Part shown: positions 7,863 to 16,661 of the stretch, piece after piece | Position numbering within the stretch: the stretch's first letter is position 1 | Layout of the letters: the number at the start of each line of letters is the position of its first letter | Assembly (NCBI RefSeq): GCF_014212125.1 | Contig: NZ_JACJVP010000045.1 | Coordinates: 9,842-73,841 of the forward strand | Source: Cohnella nanjingensis | GTDB taxonomy: Bacteria > Bacillota > Bacilli > Paenibacillales > Paenibacillaceae | Direction: 5' to 3' | DNA length: 64,000 nucleotides | Translations under genes and position numbers: made by a program | The notes under the pieces: model-generated | Seen by the model: the letters and a program-made list of their open reading frames with translations, nothing else | Databases searched by the model: none | Told to the model about the DNA's origin: nothing

Positions 7863-9149
7863 ATGAAGCCGGTGAAAGTGGGATTGATGGGATTAGGAAC
7901 GGTCGGCACGGGCGTCGTCCGGATCGTCGAAGGACACCAGGAGGATCTGCAAGGGCAGGTCGCTTCCCCGATCGTCATCTCTAAGATATTGGTCAAGGAC
8001 CGCGCCAAGGCGCGCAGCATATCCGTGGACCATGGCAAGCTGACGGAGGATCCGTGGGAGATCGTGCGCGATCCGGAGATCGACGTCGTCGTCGAGGTCA
8101 TGGGCGGCATCGGCAGCACGAAGGAGATTATGCTCGAAGCGCTGGAGCGGGGCAAGCACATCGTCACCGCGAACAAGGATCTGATGGCGATGCACGGGCC
8201 GGAGATTCTCGCGAAGGCGAAGGAGAAAGGCTGCGACGTCTTCTATGAAGCGAGCGTAGCCGGCGGCATTCCGATCATCCGGACGCTCATCGAGGGCTTC
8301 TCGTCGGACCGCATCACGAAGATCATGGGGATCGTCAACGGGACGACCAACTATATTCTGACCAAGATGAGCCAGGAAGGCGCCGCGTATGCCGACGTCC
8401 TGAAGGAAGCGCAAGCGCTCGGCTATGCCGAGTCCGATCCGACCTCCGACGTCGAGGGATTGGACGCCGCCCGCAAGATGACGATTCTCGCCACGATCGG
8501 CTTCCGGGCCAACGTATCGCTCGAGGATGTCGACGTTAAAGGCATCTCCTCGGTGACGCAAGAAGATATCCAGTACGCGCACCAGCTCGGCTACGAGGTC
8601 AAGTTGCTGGGCATCGCCGAGCGGCAGGACGACTTCATCAGCGTCAGCGTCCAGCCGACGATGGTGAAGCGCGGCCATCCGATCGCCTCCGTGAACGGCG
8701 TGTTCAACGCGGTATACGTTCACGGCGAAGCGGTCGGGGAGACGATGTTCTACGGACCGGGCGCCGGCGAGCTGCCGACCGCGACTTCGGTCGTCGCCGA
8801 CCTCGTGGCGGTCGTGAAGAACATGAAGCTCGGCGTCAACGGGCGCCAGGCTTCGGTCTCCTACAAGGAGAAAAAGCTGAAGACCGACGAGCAGATCGCC
8901 TCCAAGTACTTCCTGCTGCTGCACGTCGAAGACCGCGCGGGCGTCCTGATGCAGATCGCGCAAGTCTTCTCTCAATACGACGTCAGCATCGAATCCGTCA
9001 TGCAGCCGGCGACGCCGGGGCAGAAGGGCGCCGAGCTCATCATCTCGACGCACGCGGTCAGCAAGGCGTCCATGAACGAAGTGTTGAAGGCGTTCGCGGA
9101 GCTGTCTTCCGTGCAGACGATCAAGAGCGTCTACCGGGTCGAAGGCTGA
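7863..9149 (+). CDS. hom: Homoserine dehydrogenase
   Basis: Reduces aspartate semialdehyde to homoserine with NAD(P)H, the branch point to threonine and methionine. The 428-residue enzyme has the nucleotide-binding GLGTVGTG motif (10-17), a central catalytic domain containing NGTTNYILTKM and SDPTSDVEGLDAARK, and a C-terminal ACT domain (about 350-428, EDRAGVLMQIAQVFSQYDVS), expected to give threonine feedback control. ATG 7863 follows agcggaggagaacag. The same frame is open far upstream through obgE, but that part is a shadow. Confidence 0.97.
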   Translation: MKPVKVGLMGLGTVGTGVVRIVEGHQEDLQGQVASPIVISKILVKDRAKARSISVDHGKLTEDPWEIVRDPEIDVVVEVMGGIGSTKEIMLEALERGKHIVTANKDLMAMHGPEILAKAKEKGCDVFYEASVAGGIPIIRTLIEGFSSDRITKIMGIVNGTTNYILTKMSQEGAAYADVLKEAQALGYAESDPTSDVEGLDAARKMTILATIGFRANVSLEDVDVKGISSVTQEDIQYAHQLGYEVKLLGIAERQDDFISVSVQPTMVKRGHPIASVNGVFNAVYVHGEAVGETMFYGPGAGELPTATSVVADLVAVVKNMKLGVNGRQASVSYKEKKLKTDEQIASKYFLLLHVEDRAGVLMQIAQVFSQYDVSIESVMQPATPGQKGAELIISTHAVSKASMNEVLKAFAELSSVQTIKSVYRVEG

Positions 9150-9214
9150 CGGCGCGCCCTCCGCGGCGGACGTCCCGAACCGAATAGCATGGCGATAACG
9201 GAAGGAGTTCCACG

Positions 9215-10255
9215 ATGAGCAACGAACGAATGAGCGCCGCGGACGCGGGAGGAACGGAAGCGGCCGTCCTCCGCGACCGCGTCGTGGCAAAAGTGCCGGC
9301 CAGCACGGCGAATCTCGGACCGGGCTTCGACACGCTCGGCATGGCGCTGTCTCTGTACGAATGGATCGATCTGCGGCCGGCCGCCGAGACGACGATCACG
9401 CTGTACGGCGATAACCTCGAAGGCGTTCCGCGGGACAAGTCCAATCTCGTCTACGAGGTGGCGCAAGCGGTGTTCGCGCGCGCGGGCCGCGAGGTGCCGG
9501 AGCTGGCGATCGGCATCCGCAGCGACATCCCGCTGACGCGGGGGCTCGGCAGCAGCGCTTCGGCCATCGTCGGCGCGCTGGTCGCCGCGAACGCGCTGAT
9601 CGGCGATCCGCTCTCCGCGGATACGCTGTTCCAGATGGCGACGGCGCTGGAGAACCACCCCGATAACGTCGGAGCCTCCCTCTTCGGCGGCATCGTCGCC
9701 GCCGCTTGGGACGGCTCCCGCGCGGAAGCCGTCCGCTTCGATCCGCCGGCCGGGCTGGCGGCGCTCGTCGCGATCCCGGCCTTCGAGCTGTCGACGAAGC
9801 ATGCGCGGAACGTGCTGCCCCGGGAAGTGCCGTTAGGCGATGCCGTTTTCAACGTGGCTCACGGCGCGCTGCTGACCGCGGCGCTCGCCACCGGGCGGCT
9901 GGACGTGCTGAAGCACGCGCTGCGGGATAGGCTTCACCAACCGTATCGCGCGGCGCTCGTTCCCGGCATGGAGACGATCCTCCGCGAAGCGCCCGATCAC
10001 GGCGCGCTCGGCGCGGTGCTGTCCGGCGCGGGTCCGACGCTGCTCTTGCTCGCGGAAGCGGGCGCGGGCCGGCCCGGCGAGCTGGAGCGGTTCGTCACGG
10101 AAGTCATGGCAGCCGAGGGCATCGCCGTGTCGCTGCGCTGGCTGGAGCCGTGCCTGGACGGTCCGGAGGTGCGGGCGATCAGCGTCCATGAGCCGGATTA
10201 CGGCCGCGAGCCGCATCAGGTGCTGGCGGCGCGCGGGCGAGAGGTGCGCGCATGA
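9215..10255 (+). CDS. thrB: Homoserine kinase
   Basis: Phosphorylates homoserine in threonine biosynthesis. This is a GHMP-family kinase of 346 residues with the ATP loop PLTRGLGSSASAI at about 106-118 and the N-terminal motif VPASTANLGPGFDTLG. The C-terminal GHMP motif is GAVLSGAGPTLLLL. About 20 extra residues precede the family's usual start. It overlaps pheA by four bases (ATGA), so the two are coupled. No thrC lies between hom and thrB here. Confidence 0.95.
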   Translation: MSNERMSAADAGGTEAAVLRDRVVAKVPASTANLGPGFDTLGMALSLYEWIDLRPAAETTITLYGDNLEGVPRDKSNLVYEVAQAVFARAGREVPELAIGIRSDIPLTRGLGSSASAIVGALVAANALIGDPLSADTLFQMATALENHPDNVGASLFGGIVAAAWDGSRAEAVRFDPPAGLAALVAIPAFELSTKHARNVLPREVPLGDAVFNVAHGALLTAALATGRLDVLKHALRDRLHQPYRAALVPGMETILREAPDHGALGAVLSGAGPTLLLLAEAGAGRPGELERFVTEVMAAEGIAVSLRWLEPCLDGPEVRAISVHEPDYGREPHQVLAARGREVRA

Positions 10256-11130
10256 CGAAGCTGCCTTCCGCCGCCGCGCTGCCGAGGGGTACGTTTTCCG
10301 ACGAAGCCGCGCGTTACTTTTTCCGCGGGGAGCCCGTGAACCTCGTGTATCATAAGATGATCGCGGACGTCTTCAAGTCTACCGTCAACGGCCGCACGGA
10401 CTGGAGCGTTATCCCGATCGAGAATACGATCGACGGCTCGGTCAGCCTGCATACCGATTGGCTGGTCCACGAGGTGGAGCTGCCCATTCGGGCGGAATGG
10501 GTATTCCCCGCCATTCAGAACCTGGTCGGGCGCGCCGACGAGCTCGCCGCCGAAGGCGGCGCGGGCTGGGATCCTGCGCGGATCGTCAAGGTCATCAGCC
10601 ATCCGGTGGCGATGGCCCAGTGCTACGAGTTCCTGCGGTCGCGCATTCCGCATGCGGAGCTCGAGACGCTGAGCAGCACCGCCGAAGCGATCCGGACGGT
10701 CGGCGAGAATCCCGGACGGGGCTGGGCTGCGATCGGCACGAAGACGGCCGCCGCGGATAACGGACTGGACGTCCTGGAAGAAGCGGTCACCGATCATGAC
10801 AACAATTACACCCGCTTCCTGCTCGTCGGCCATCGGGCCTACGAATCCGAGACGGCGACGCGACACAAGACGAGCGTCCTGATCACGCTGCCGGAGGATT
10901 ACCCGGGCGCGCTCCATCAAGTGCTGGCTGCCTTCTCCTGGCGGCGCATCAACCTGTCGAGGATCGAGTCCCGCCCGACGAAGAAGAAGCTAGGCAGTTA
11001 TTATTTCTGGATTGACATCGACATGTCTTTGGACACGGTGCTGCTGCCCGCGGCCATCGCCGAGATCGAAGCGATCGGCTGTCAGGTGCGCATTCTCGGA
11101 TCGTATCCCAGCTTTCCTTTCGAAGGATAA
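10252..11130 (+). CDS. pheA: Prephenate dehydratase
   Basis: Converts prephenate to phenylpyruvate in phenylalanine synthesis. The 292-residue protein has the PDT domain with GTFSDEAA near the N-terminus, PIENTIDGSV, and the active-site TRF within NNYTRFLLVG (about 184-193). An ACT regulatory domain follows with the ESRP motif (SRIESRPTKKKLGSYYFW). Unusually, the typical N-terminal LGPxGTFS is replaced by ALPRGTFS. It begins inside the stop of thrB. Confidence 0.95.
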   Translation: MTKLPSAAALPRGTFSDEAARYFFRGEPVNLVYHKMIADVFKSTVNGRTDWSVIPIENTIDGSVSLHTDWLVHEVELPIRAEWVFPAIQNLVGRADELAAEGGAGWDPARIVKVISHPVAMAQCYEFLRSRIPHAELETLSSTAEAIRTVGENPGRGWAAIGTKTAAADNGLDVLEEAVTDHDNNYTRFLLVGHRAYESETATRHKTSVLITLPEDYPGALHQVLAAFSWRRINLSRIESRPTKKKLGSYYFWIDIDMSLDTVLLPAAIAEIEAIGCQVRILGSYPSFPFEG

Positions 11131-11154
11131 TACGTTCGGAGGTGCCATTATCGC

Positions 11155-12036
11155 ATGGCGGAGCAATGGATTTATCTAAACGGAGAATACGTCAGCAAAG
11201 AAAACGCCAAAATCTCGGTGTACGATCACGGATTTCTGTACGGAGACGGCATCTTCGAGGGCATCCGGATCTACGGGGGGAACATTTTCCGCTGCAAGGA
11301 GCATCTCGACCGGCTGTACGACTCGGCCAAGTCGATCATGCTGGACATCCCGCTCACGCGCGAAGAGATGCAGGGTGCGCTCGTCGGGACGATCCGCAAG
11401 AACGGACTCCGCGACGGCTACATCCGGCTCGTCGTCTCGCGCGGTCCCGGCAATCTCGGACTGGACCCGCTGCGCTGTCCCGCGGCCTACGTCGTCATCA
11501 TCGTCGAGCAGCTCTCCATCTATCCGGAGGATGCGTACCGTGACGGCTTGCGATCCGTCTCCGTCAGCCCCAGGCGGAATCTGCCCGACGCGCTGAACCC
11601 GAAGATCAAGTCGCTGAATTATCTCAACAACGTGCTCGTCAAGATCCAGTCCAATCAAGCGGGCGTAGGCGAAGCGATCATGCTGAACGCCCAGGGCTAC
11701 GTGGCCGAAGGATCGAGCGACAACATCTTCGTCGTGAAGCGCGGCGTCGTCTACACGCCGCCTTGCTACATCGGCGCGCTCGAAGGCATCACGCGCGGCG
11801 CGATCATGGAGCTGTGCGAGCGGCTCGGCTACAAGCTCAAAGAAGAGCCGTTCACGCTGCATGACGTGTACGCGGCGGACGAGGTGTTCTTCACAGGCAC
11901 GGCTGCGGAAGTGATCGCGGTACGCGAAGTGGACGGCCGCGCGATCGGCGAAGGCCGCGCGGGACCGGTCACGACGCGCTTGCTCGCGGAGTTCCGCAAG
12001 CTGGTGACCGTCGACGGCGTGAAGGTTTACGAATAA
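11155..12036 (+). CDS. ilvE: Branched-chain amino-acid aminotransferase (class IV)
   Basis: PLP-dependent fold-type IV aminotransferase, 293 residues, expected to transaminate branched-chain 2-oxo acids with glutamate. DHGFLYGDGIFEGIRIY near 20-38 and the PLP lysine (Lys152) in KIKSLNYLNN are the family signatures, with EGSSDNIFVV and FFTGTAAEV further on. A D-amino-acid transaminase or aminodeoxychorismate-lyase-like activity cannot be excluded from motifs alone, but the operon context and FEGIRIY favour IlvE. ATG 11155 has ggaggtgcc upstream. A terminator follows. Confidence 0.88.
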   Translation: MAEQWIYLNGEYVSKENAKISVYDHGFLYGDGIFEGIRIYGGNIFRCKEHLDRLYDSAKSIMLDIPLTREEMQGALVGTIRKNGLRDGYIRLVVSRGPGNLGLDPLRCPAAYVVIIVEQLSIYPEDAYRDGLRSVSVSPRRNLPDALNPKIKSLNYLNNVLVKIQSNQAGVGEAIMLNAQGYVAEGSSDNIFVVKRGVVYTPPCYIGALEGITRGAIMELCERLGYKLKEEPFTLHDVYAADEVFFTGTAAEVIAVREVDGRAIGEGRAGPVTTRLLAEFRKLVTVDGVKVYE

Positions 12037-12047
12037 GAGGCGAGGCG

Positions 12048-12081
12048 AAGAGGCGTTCCCGATGCGGAACGCCTCTTTTTC
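12048..12081 (+). terminator. Rho-independent terminator after ilvE
   Basis: Perfect 12-bp stem AAGAGGCGTTCC / GGAACGCCTCTT, 6-nt loop, then a T run. It ends the operon that starts at about 7344. Confidence 0.92.
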
Positions 12082-12309
12082 TTGGGCGGCCGCAGATCCG
12101 CGTGGCGCCGTATGCCAGGCCGGCGGGAGACGGAACGGGGGACGGAAGCAAGCGGACAAACGCGGGGAAAAGCGGGCCGCCAAGACACGGAACGTTTGCC
12201 CAGCTTTTTTTGCCGCAGGGATGTCAAACGCCTAACTCCTGCATAGGATGTAGGGATTGCGCGAGGGCGATCGCCCGCACGTGAAGTCTAGCCATCAGGA
12301 GGGAACCGA

Positions 12310-14652
12310 GTGAAGATCCATATCGTCAAAAGCGGGGATACGCTGTATCTTCTGGCCAAGAAGTACGGCGTTCCGCTGGAAGAGCTGGTCGCGGCCAATC
12401 CGGAGCTCGCGAATCCGAACGAGATCTCGGTCGGAACGAAGATCAAGATACCGATGCCGGCCAAACCGGCGTACGAGGTCGCGCACCAACACACGGTACA
12501 GCAAGGCGACACGCTGTGGAAGCTGTCCAAAGCCTGGGGAATTCCGCTGGCGGATATGATCGCCGCGAACCCGCAGTTGAAAAATCCGAACGCGCTCCTG
12601 ACCGGGGAAGTCGTCAATATTCCGAAGCTCCCGGTTGCCGAAGCGGGAACGTCAACCGCGGAGCAAGGCGCCGCAGGACAGGGAATGCACGTCGAGAGCG
12701 TACACCATGCCGCCCACCATCATGCCAATGTAGGACATCATGGCGGCCACCATCATGCCAATGAAGGACATCATGGCGGCCACCTCGTAGGCCATATCGG
12801 CGGCATCGCGTCGAAAGTTCACGACACGGTCACCGGCTGGCTGCCGACCAATAAGCCTCACACCGGGGTGAAGCCGGGCACGAACGTCAAACCGAGCACG
12901 GAGGTCAAGCCGATCACGGAAGTCAAACCGAGCACGGAAGTCAAACCGAGTACCGAAGTGAAGCCGATCACGGAAGTGAAGCCGATCACGGAAGTGAAGC
13001 CGATCACGGAAGTCAAACCGAGCCCGGAAGTGAAGCTGGAAATGGAGATCGAAGTGGAGGTGCCGCCTGCGCCGATCCTGCCGGCGCCGAAGCCGACGTA
13101 TCCCGTCACCCTGCCCAAGCCGACGCACCATGGCTATCCGACGCATCACGGCTATCCGACGCATCACGGCTATCCGACGCAACAGGCCGAATACGGCGAG
13201 AATATCGATCTGTTCAAGCAGTTCCCGGTTCCGGCGGTCGAAGCCATGGCTCAGCCTGCCGCATCGCACTACGGCTACGCGCCGGAGGCCGTCTCGCCGG
13301 CCGCCATGCACGGCTATGGCCACAGTTACGGCTATGAGCAACCGACCCAAGTCTCTCCCGCATCCGCTGGAGGGTATGGATACGGATACGGCCAGAGCCC
13401 GACGCAAGTCTCTCCCGCGTCCACGGCGAGCTATGGATACGGGTACGGTCAAAGCCCGACGCAGGTGTCTCCAGCTGCCGCCGCAGGCCAAGGTTACGGA
13501 TACGAAAGCCCGACCCAAGTCTCCCCGGCGTCCACTTCGAGTCATGGATATGGCTACGAAGCGCCCACCCAGGTCTCGCCAGTCTCCACGGCTCCCGGCT
13601 ATCCGGTCGTGTCCCCCGCGCAAACCGGGCCGTCATACGGCTATCCTGCGCACGGCATGCCGGGTATCGGCGGCCTGGGCGACACGAACATCGGCGGCAT
13701 CCCGGGCTCGATCGGCGGCTTAGGCCATACGAATATCGGCGGCATTCCGGGCTCGCTCGGCGGACTGGGACCTACGAATATCGGCGGCATCCCGGGCTAC
13801 CCGGCCTCGCTCGGCGGACTGGGACCTACGAATATCGGCGGCATCCCGGGCTACCCGGCCTCGCTCGGCGGACTGGGTCCTACGCACATCGGCGGCATCC
13901 CGGGCTATCCGGCTTCGCTCGGCGGACTGGGCGACACGCACATCGGCGGCATCGGGGCGCTGCCCATCCAACCGATCGGCTGGCCGGGCGGAGAGTGCCA
14001 TCCTTGCGCCGGAACGCCGGTCTATCCGACGGCCGTATCGCCGGCGGCGACAGGGATGCCTGAGTCGGCATACGGCACGGCCGTATCCCCTGCCTCCATG
14101 GGACCGAGCGGTTACGGCACGGCCGTATCGCCGGCCTCCATGGGACCGAGCGGTTACGGCACGGCCGTATCGCCGGCCTCCATGGGACCGAGCGGTTACG
14201 GCACGGCCGTATCGCCGGCCTCCATGGGACCGAGCGGCTACGGCACGGCCGTATCGCCTGCCTCCATGGGACCGAGCGGTTACGGCACGGCCGTATCGCC
14301 TGCCTCTATGGGGCCGAGCGGTTACGGCACGGCCGTATCGCCTGCCTCCACCGGCATGGAGGCCTACGCGCAGCCGTATGGCTATTCGCACCAGCCCTAT
14401 GGCTATGACGGCCGCGTTCAAGGCTACGGCTATGCAGGACCTTACTACGGAGGCGGCTACCCGGTAAGCGGCTATCCGGATGCTTCGCAGCCGCAGGACG
14501 ACGATCAGGATGAGCGTTCGGCCGTCGATGCGGACCCGGCGCCTGCCGCCTCGGCATCCAAGAAGGCGACGGTGTCCAAAGTAAAGGCGAAGCCGAAAGC
14601 CCGCGCCTCGGCTCCGCGTCGCAAGGAAAGCCTTCCATGGATCAAATGGTAA
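12310..14652 (+). CDS. LysM repeat protein, SafA-like spore coat/cortex protein
   Basis: Two LysM domains (about 1-47, KIHIVKSGDTLYLLAKKYG; and about 58-105, HTVQQGDTLWKLSKAWG) should bind peptidoglycan. The other 670 residues are low complexity in successive blocks: His/Gly (HHANVGHHGGHH), KPSTEVKPITEV, HHGYPT, SPTQVSPAS with YGYGYG, GGLGPTNIGGIPGYPASL, and seven 14-residue YGTAVSPASMGPSG units. The tail is Lys-rich (KKATVSKVKAKPKAR). LysM followed by Tyr/Gly/His-rich sequence and the location between pheA and bofC resemble SafA of Bacillus, which localises to the cortex-coat interface; that function is inferred. GTG 12310 follows aggaggga. It is twice the length of Bacillus SafA. Confidence 0.8.
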   Translation: MKIHIVKSGDTLYLLAKKYGVPLEELVAANPELANPNEISVGTKIKIPMPAKPAYEVAHQHTVQQGDTLWKLSKAWGIPLADMIAANPQLKNPNALLTGEVVNIPKLPVAEAGTSTAEQGAAGQGMHVESVHHAAHHHANVGHHGGHHHANEGHHGGHLVGHIGGIASKVHDTVTGWLPTNKPHTGVKPGTNVKPSTEVKPITEVKPSTEVKPSTEVKPITEVKPITEVKPITEVKPSPEVKLEMEIEVEVPPAPILPAPKPTYPVTLPKPTHHGYPTHHGYPTHHGYPTQQAEYGENIDLFKQFPVPAVEAMAQPAASHYGYAPEAVSPAAMHGYGHSYGYEQPTQVSPASAGGYGYGYGQSPTQVSPASTASYGYGYGQSPTQVSPAAAAGQGYGYESPTQVSPASTSSHGYGYEAPTQVSPVSTAPGYPVVSPAQTGPSYGYPAHGMPGIGGLGDTNIGGIPGSIGGLGHTNIGGIPGSLGGLGPTNIGGIPGYPASLGGLGPTNIGGIPGYPASLGGLGPTHIGGIPGYPASLGGLGDTHIGGIGALPIQPIGWPGGECHPCAGTPVYPTAVSPAATGMPESAYGTAVSPASMGPSGYGTAVSPASMGPSGYGTAVSPASMGPSGYGTAVSPASMGPSGYGTAVSPASMGPSGYGTAVSPASMGPSGYGTAVSPASTGMEAYAQPYGYSHQPYGYDGRVQGYGYAGPYYGGGYPVSGYPDASQPQDDDQDERSAVDADPAPAASASKKATVSKVKAKPKARASAPRRKESLPWIKW
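14071..14364 (+). repeat. 42-bp in-frame tandem repeat inside the LysM gene
   Basis: Seven copies of a 42-bp unit begin with tacggcacggccgta at 14071, 14113, 14155, 14197, 14239, 14281 and 14323. They encode YGTAVSPASMGPSG and are almost identical in DNA, which points to recent expansion and likely length variation between strains. Confidence 0.9.
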
Positions 14653-14671
14653 TCCCTGACGCATAGCGCCG

Positions 14672-14713
14672 AATCCCCTGGGCAACAATAGGAAAAAAGC
14701 AAAGAAGGGGATT
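14672..14713 (+). promoter_or_regulatory. Hairpin overlapping the bofC ribosome-binding site
   Basis: AATCCCCT (14672-14679) is perfectly complementary to AGGGGATT (14706-14713), loop 26 nt. The 3' arm covers the Shine-Dalgarno of bofC (aagaagggga), so the structure could limit translation. It could equally be a weak terminator relic, but no T run follows. Confidence 0.4.
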
Positions 14714-14716
14714 GCG

Positions 14717-15421
14717 GTGTTCGGTTTTCGCATCAAAGAGCTGAAAAAACGACTCAAACGCCACCGTCGCCCGATACTGACGTTAGGAATATGGACGGCC
14801 GCCGTATTGACGGCGGTCGTCGCCCTCGCCCTGGCGGTCCAGCAGTCGGGAACCCGGCCCGCGGAGACGTCTCCTGACGGAGACGTCGCTTCGCTTGCAT
14901 GGTCGGACAACCTCTCCGTCTCGTTCGATCCGCCGACTTCCGCGCGCGGTCTGACGCTCGCCGCGCTCGCGAGCAAAGGCGGCGACGTGGAAGTGGTGCT
15001 GCACCGCGCCTATCTGTGCGGCGACGAGACCCGCAAGCTCGGACGGTTCACGACGGCGGAAGCGATCGAGCTGCTCAAAGCCCATCGGGAGTGGACCGCT
15101 TCGTTTGATCGCGCGGGCCGGGTCGTCATGGAGGAGGCGATCGACGATCTGTCGCCGATCTGCCGCGAGACCGCTTATATCGGATTGGACCGCGACGGCA
15201 ATTTGTCGTTGTTCGACGGACCGCCGCGCAAGGAGAAGGTCATCCGCACCTTTTTCCAACTGGACGTCAAATCGCTCGAGAGCGGCATGTCCAAGGAGCG
15301 GATGCGCGAGCTGACGGAGGGCATCCGCGTGACCGATCGCGCGGCCTACAATCACGTGCTGACCCGATACGGCGATTATGCCTTGAACCGGGCGCAGGGC
15401 GTCATGAAGCGGACTGAATAG
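14717..15421 (+). CDS. bofC: BofC, bypass-of-forespore C family protein
   Basis: In Bacillus, BofC is a forespore protein acting on the SpoIVB signal that triggers sigma-K processing. The 234-residue product has an N-terminal signal/anchor (about 20-42, PILTLGIWTAAVLTAVVA), a long N-domain containing VVLHRAYLCGDETRKLGRF, and the C-terminal BofC fold (TAYIGLDRDGNLSLFDGPP). GTG start at 14717 with an aagaagggga site. With spoIVFA and spoIVFB at the start of the window, three members of the same checkpoint are encoded nearby. Confidence 0.88.
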   Translation: MFGFRIKELKKRLKRHRRPILTLGIWTAAVLTAVVALALAVQQSGTRPAETSPDGDVASLAWSDNLSVSFDPPTSARGLTLAALASKGGDVEVVLHRAYLCGDETRKLGRFTTAEAIELLKAHREWTASFDRAGRVVMEEAIDDLSPICRETAYIGLDRDGNLSLFDGPPRKEKVIRTFFQLDVKSLESGMSKERMRELTEGIRVTDRAAYNHVLTRYGDYALNRAQGVMKRTE

Positions 15422-15616
15422 TCTTGCCGGCGCACAAGAGGCAGATGGAGAAAGTTGGCGGGCGGATTTCGAGGCGTTTTGCGGTTTTCGGACCGGAAGG
15501 CGCCTTTTTGGCGTTGAACGGGACGCATCGGCGACGGAGGTTCAAGTTCAGGCTTGGGAAGCTCGAATTGCTTGGAAACGTGGAAGATGGAGAGTTGAGA
15601 TCGCCAGTTCGCATAC

Positions 15617-15953
15617 TCCGCACATTCGCCACCCCAGCTCGCCGACCGCAAATGTAAGTAAATTATTACCGCACATTAGCCGCCCCAACACACCTTCCGC
15701 AAATGTAGGTAAATTATTACCGCACATTCGCCACCCCAGCTCGCAATTCGCAAATGTAGGTAATTTAATTCCGCACATTCGCCGCACAAACACGCCATCC
15801 GCAGATGTAGGTAGTTTATTTCCGCACATTCGCCGCCCCAGCTCGCCATCCGCAAATGTAGGTAATTTATTACCACACATTAGCCACCCCAACACACCTT
15901 CCGCAAATGTAGGTAAATTATTTCCGCACATTCGGCGCCCCAGCTTGCCCAGC
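15617..15953. repeat. Tandem array of six 51-bp palindromic repeats
   Basis: Units begin with gcaaatgta (once gcagatgta) at 15648, 15699, 15750, 15801, 15852 and 15903, exactly 51 bp apart, preceded by the 3' part of a seventh. Each unit contains an imperfect inverted repeat: GCAAATGTAGGTAA against TTACCGCACATTCGC. The connecting segments alternate between two forms (around ccccagctcgc and ccccaacacacc). Because 51 is 17 codons, the minus strand is open through the whole array, but I do not consider that a gene. The rest of the 15422-16080 gap shows nothing recognisable. Confidence 0.92.
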
Positions 15954-16105
15954 GCCCTTTTTCCTGCCAGCCGCCAAAGTAGACTCATAGAATCTCGCTT
16001 GTCCACTCGCCATTCGCCAATTCGCACTCCCAATCCTGCTGCATGCCGGTTCGCAGGATTAGTTGGCCGCCGTGTTCGGTTTCTGTTCTCATCCCTACGA
16101 TCATT

Positions 16106-16114
16106 TGGTATAAT
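16106..16114 (+). promoter_or_regulatory. Extended -10 promoter of ruvC operon
   Basis: TGGTATAAT at 16106-16114 is an extended -10 (TG-n-TATAAT); a partial -35 TTCTCA lies at 16086-16091 with 17-bp spacing. It lies 44 bases before ruvC. I saw no LexA-type box here, although ruvAB is SOS-controlled in Bacillus subtilis. Confidence 0.65.
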
Positions 16115-16157
16115 CAAGTAGGCTGTTTGATTCGATAACAAGAGAGCGGGGTTCTGC

Positions 16158-16661
16158 ATGCGCGTATTGGGTATCGACCCCGGCATCGCGATTATGGGAT
16201 TCGGATTCGTGGACAAGATCGGGCACCGTCTCGTCCCCGTGCAATATGGGAGCATCCAGACGGCCGCCCACACGGCGCAGGACCAGCGCCTGGTTCAGAT
16301 ATACGAAGCGTCCTGCCAACTGCTGGACCAATACCGGCCGGAGACGATCGCGGTGGAGAAGCTTTTCTTCAACAAGAACGTCACCAACGCGTTCAGCGTC
16401 GGACAGGCCCGCGGCGTCCTGCTGCTGGCGGCGGCGCAGCGCGGCATTCCGATCGGCGAGTATACGCCGATGCAGGTGAAGCAGGCGGTCGTCGGTTACG
16501 GCGGCGCGGAGAAGAAGCAAGTGCAGGAGATGGTCAAGCGGCTGCTGAAGCTGTCCGCCGTGCCGAAGCCTGACGACGTGGCCGACGCGCTCGCCGTGGC
16601 GATCTGTCATGCGCACTCCGTCGGGTTGAACGAGAGAATGAACGGAGTGACGCGATCTTGA
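16158..16661 (+). CDS. ruvC: Holliday junction resolvase RuvC
   Basis: Cuts Holliday junctions during recombinational repair together with RuvAB. The 167-residue length is typical. Catalytic acidic residues are visible: Asp7 in GIDPGIAIMGFG, Glu in AVEKLFFNKN (about 68), and the C-terminal Asp pair in PDDVADALAVAICHAH. ATG 16158 has gagagcgggg upstream. The stop overlaps the TTG start of ruvA. Bacillus subtilis lacks RuvC and relies on RecU, so this gene marks the Paenibacillaceae side of the Bacillota. Confidence 0.95.
   Translation: MRVLGIDPGIAIMGFGFVDKIGHRLVPVQYGSIQTAAHTAQDQRLVQIYEASCQLLDQYRPETIAVEKLFFNKNVTNAFSVGQARGVLLLAAAQRGIPIGEYTPMQVKQAVVGYGGAEKKQVQEMVKRLLKLSAVPKPDDVADALAVAICHAHSVGLNERMNGVTRS

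Noticed and set aside
15617..15953. Possible CRISPR array
   Set aside because: Units are contiguous and similar along their full 51 bp; there are no unique spacers and no cas genes.
15548..16273. 241-codon minus-strand frame over the 51-bp array with repeated MCGNNLPTFA units
   Set aside because: It is open only because 51 is a multiple of three and the unit lacks a stop in that frame; no ribosome site, and it runs into the antisense of ruvC.
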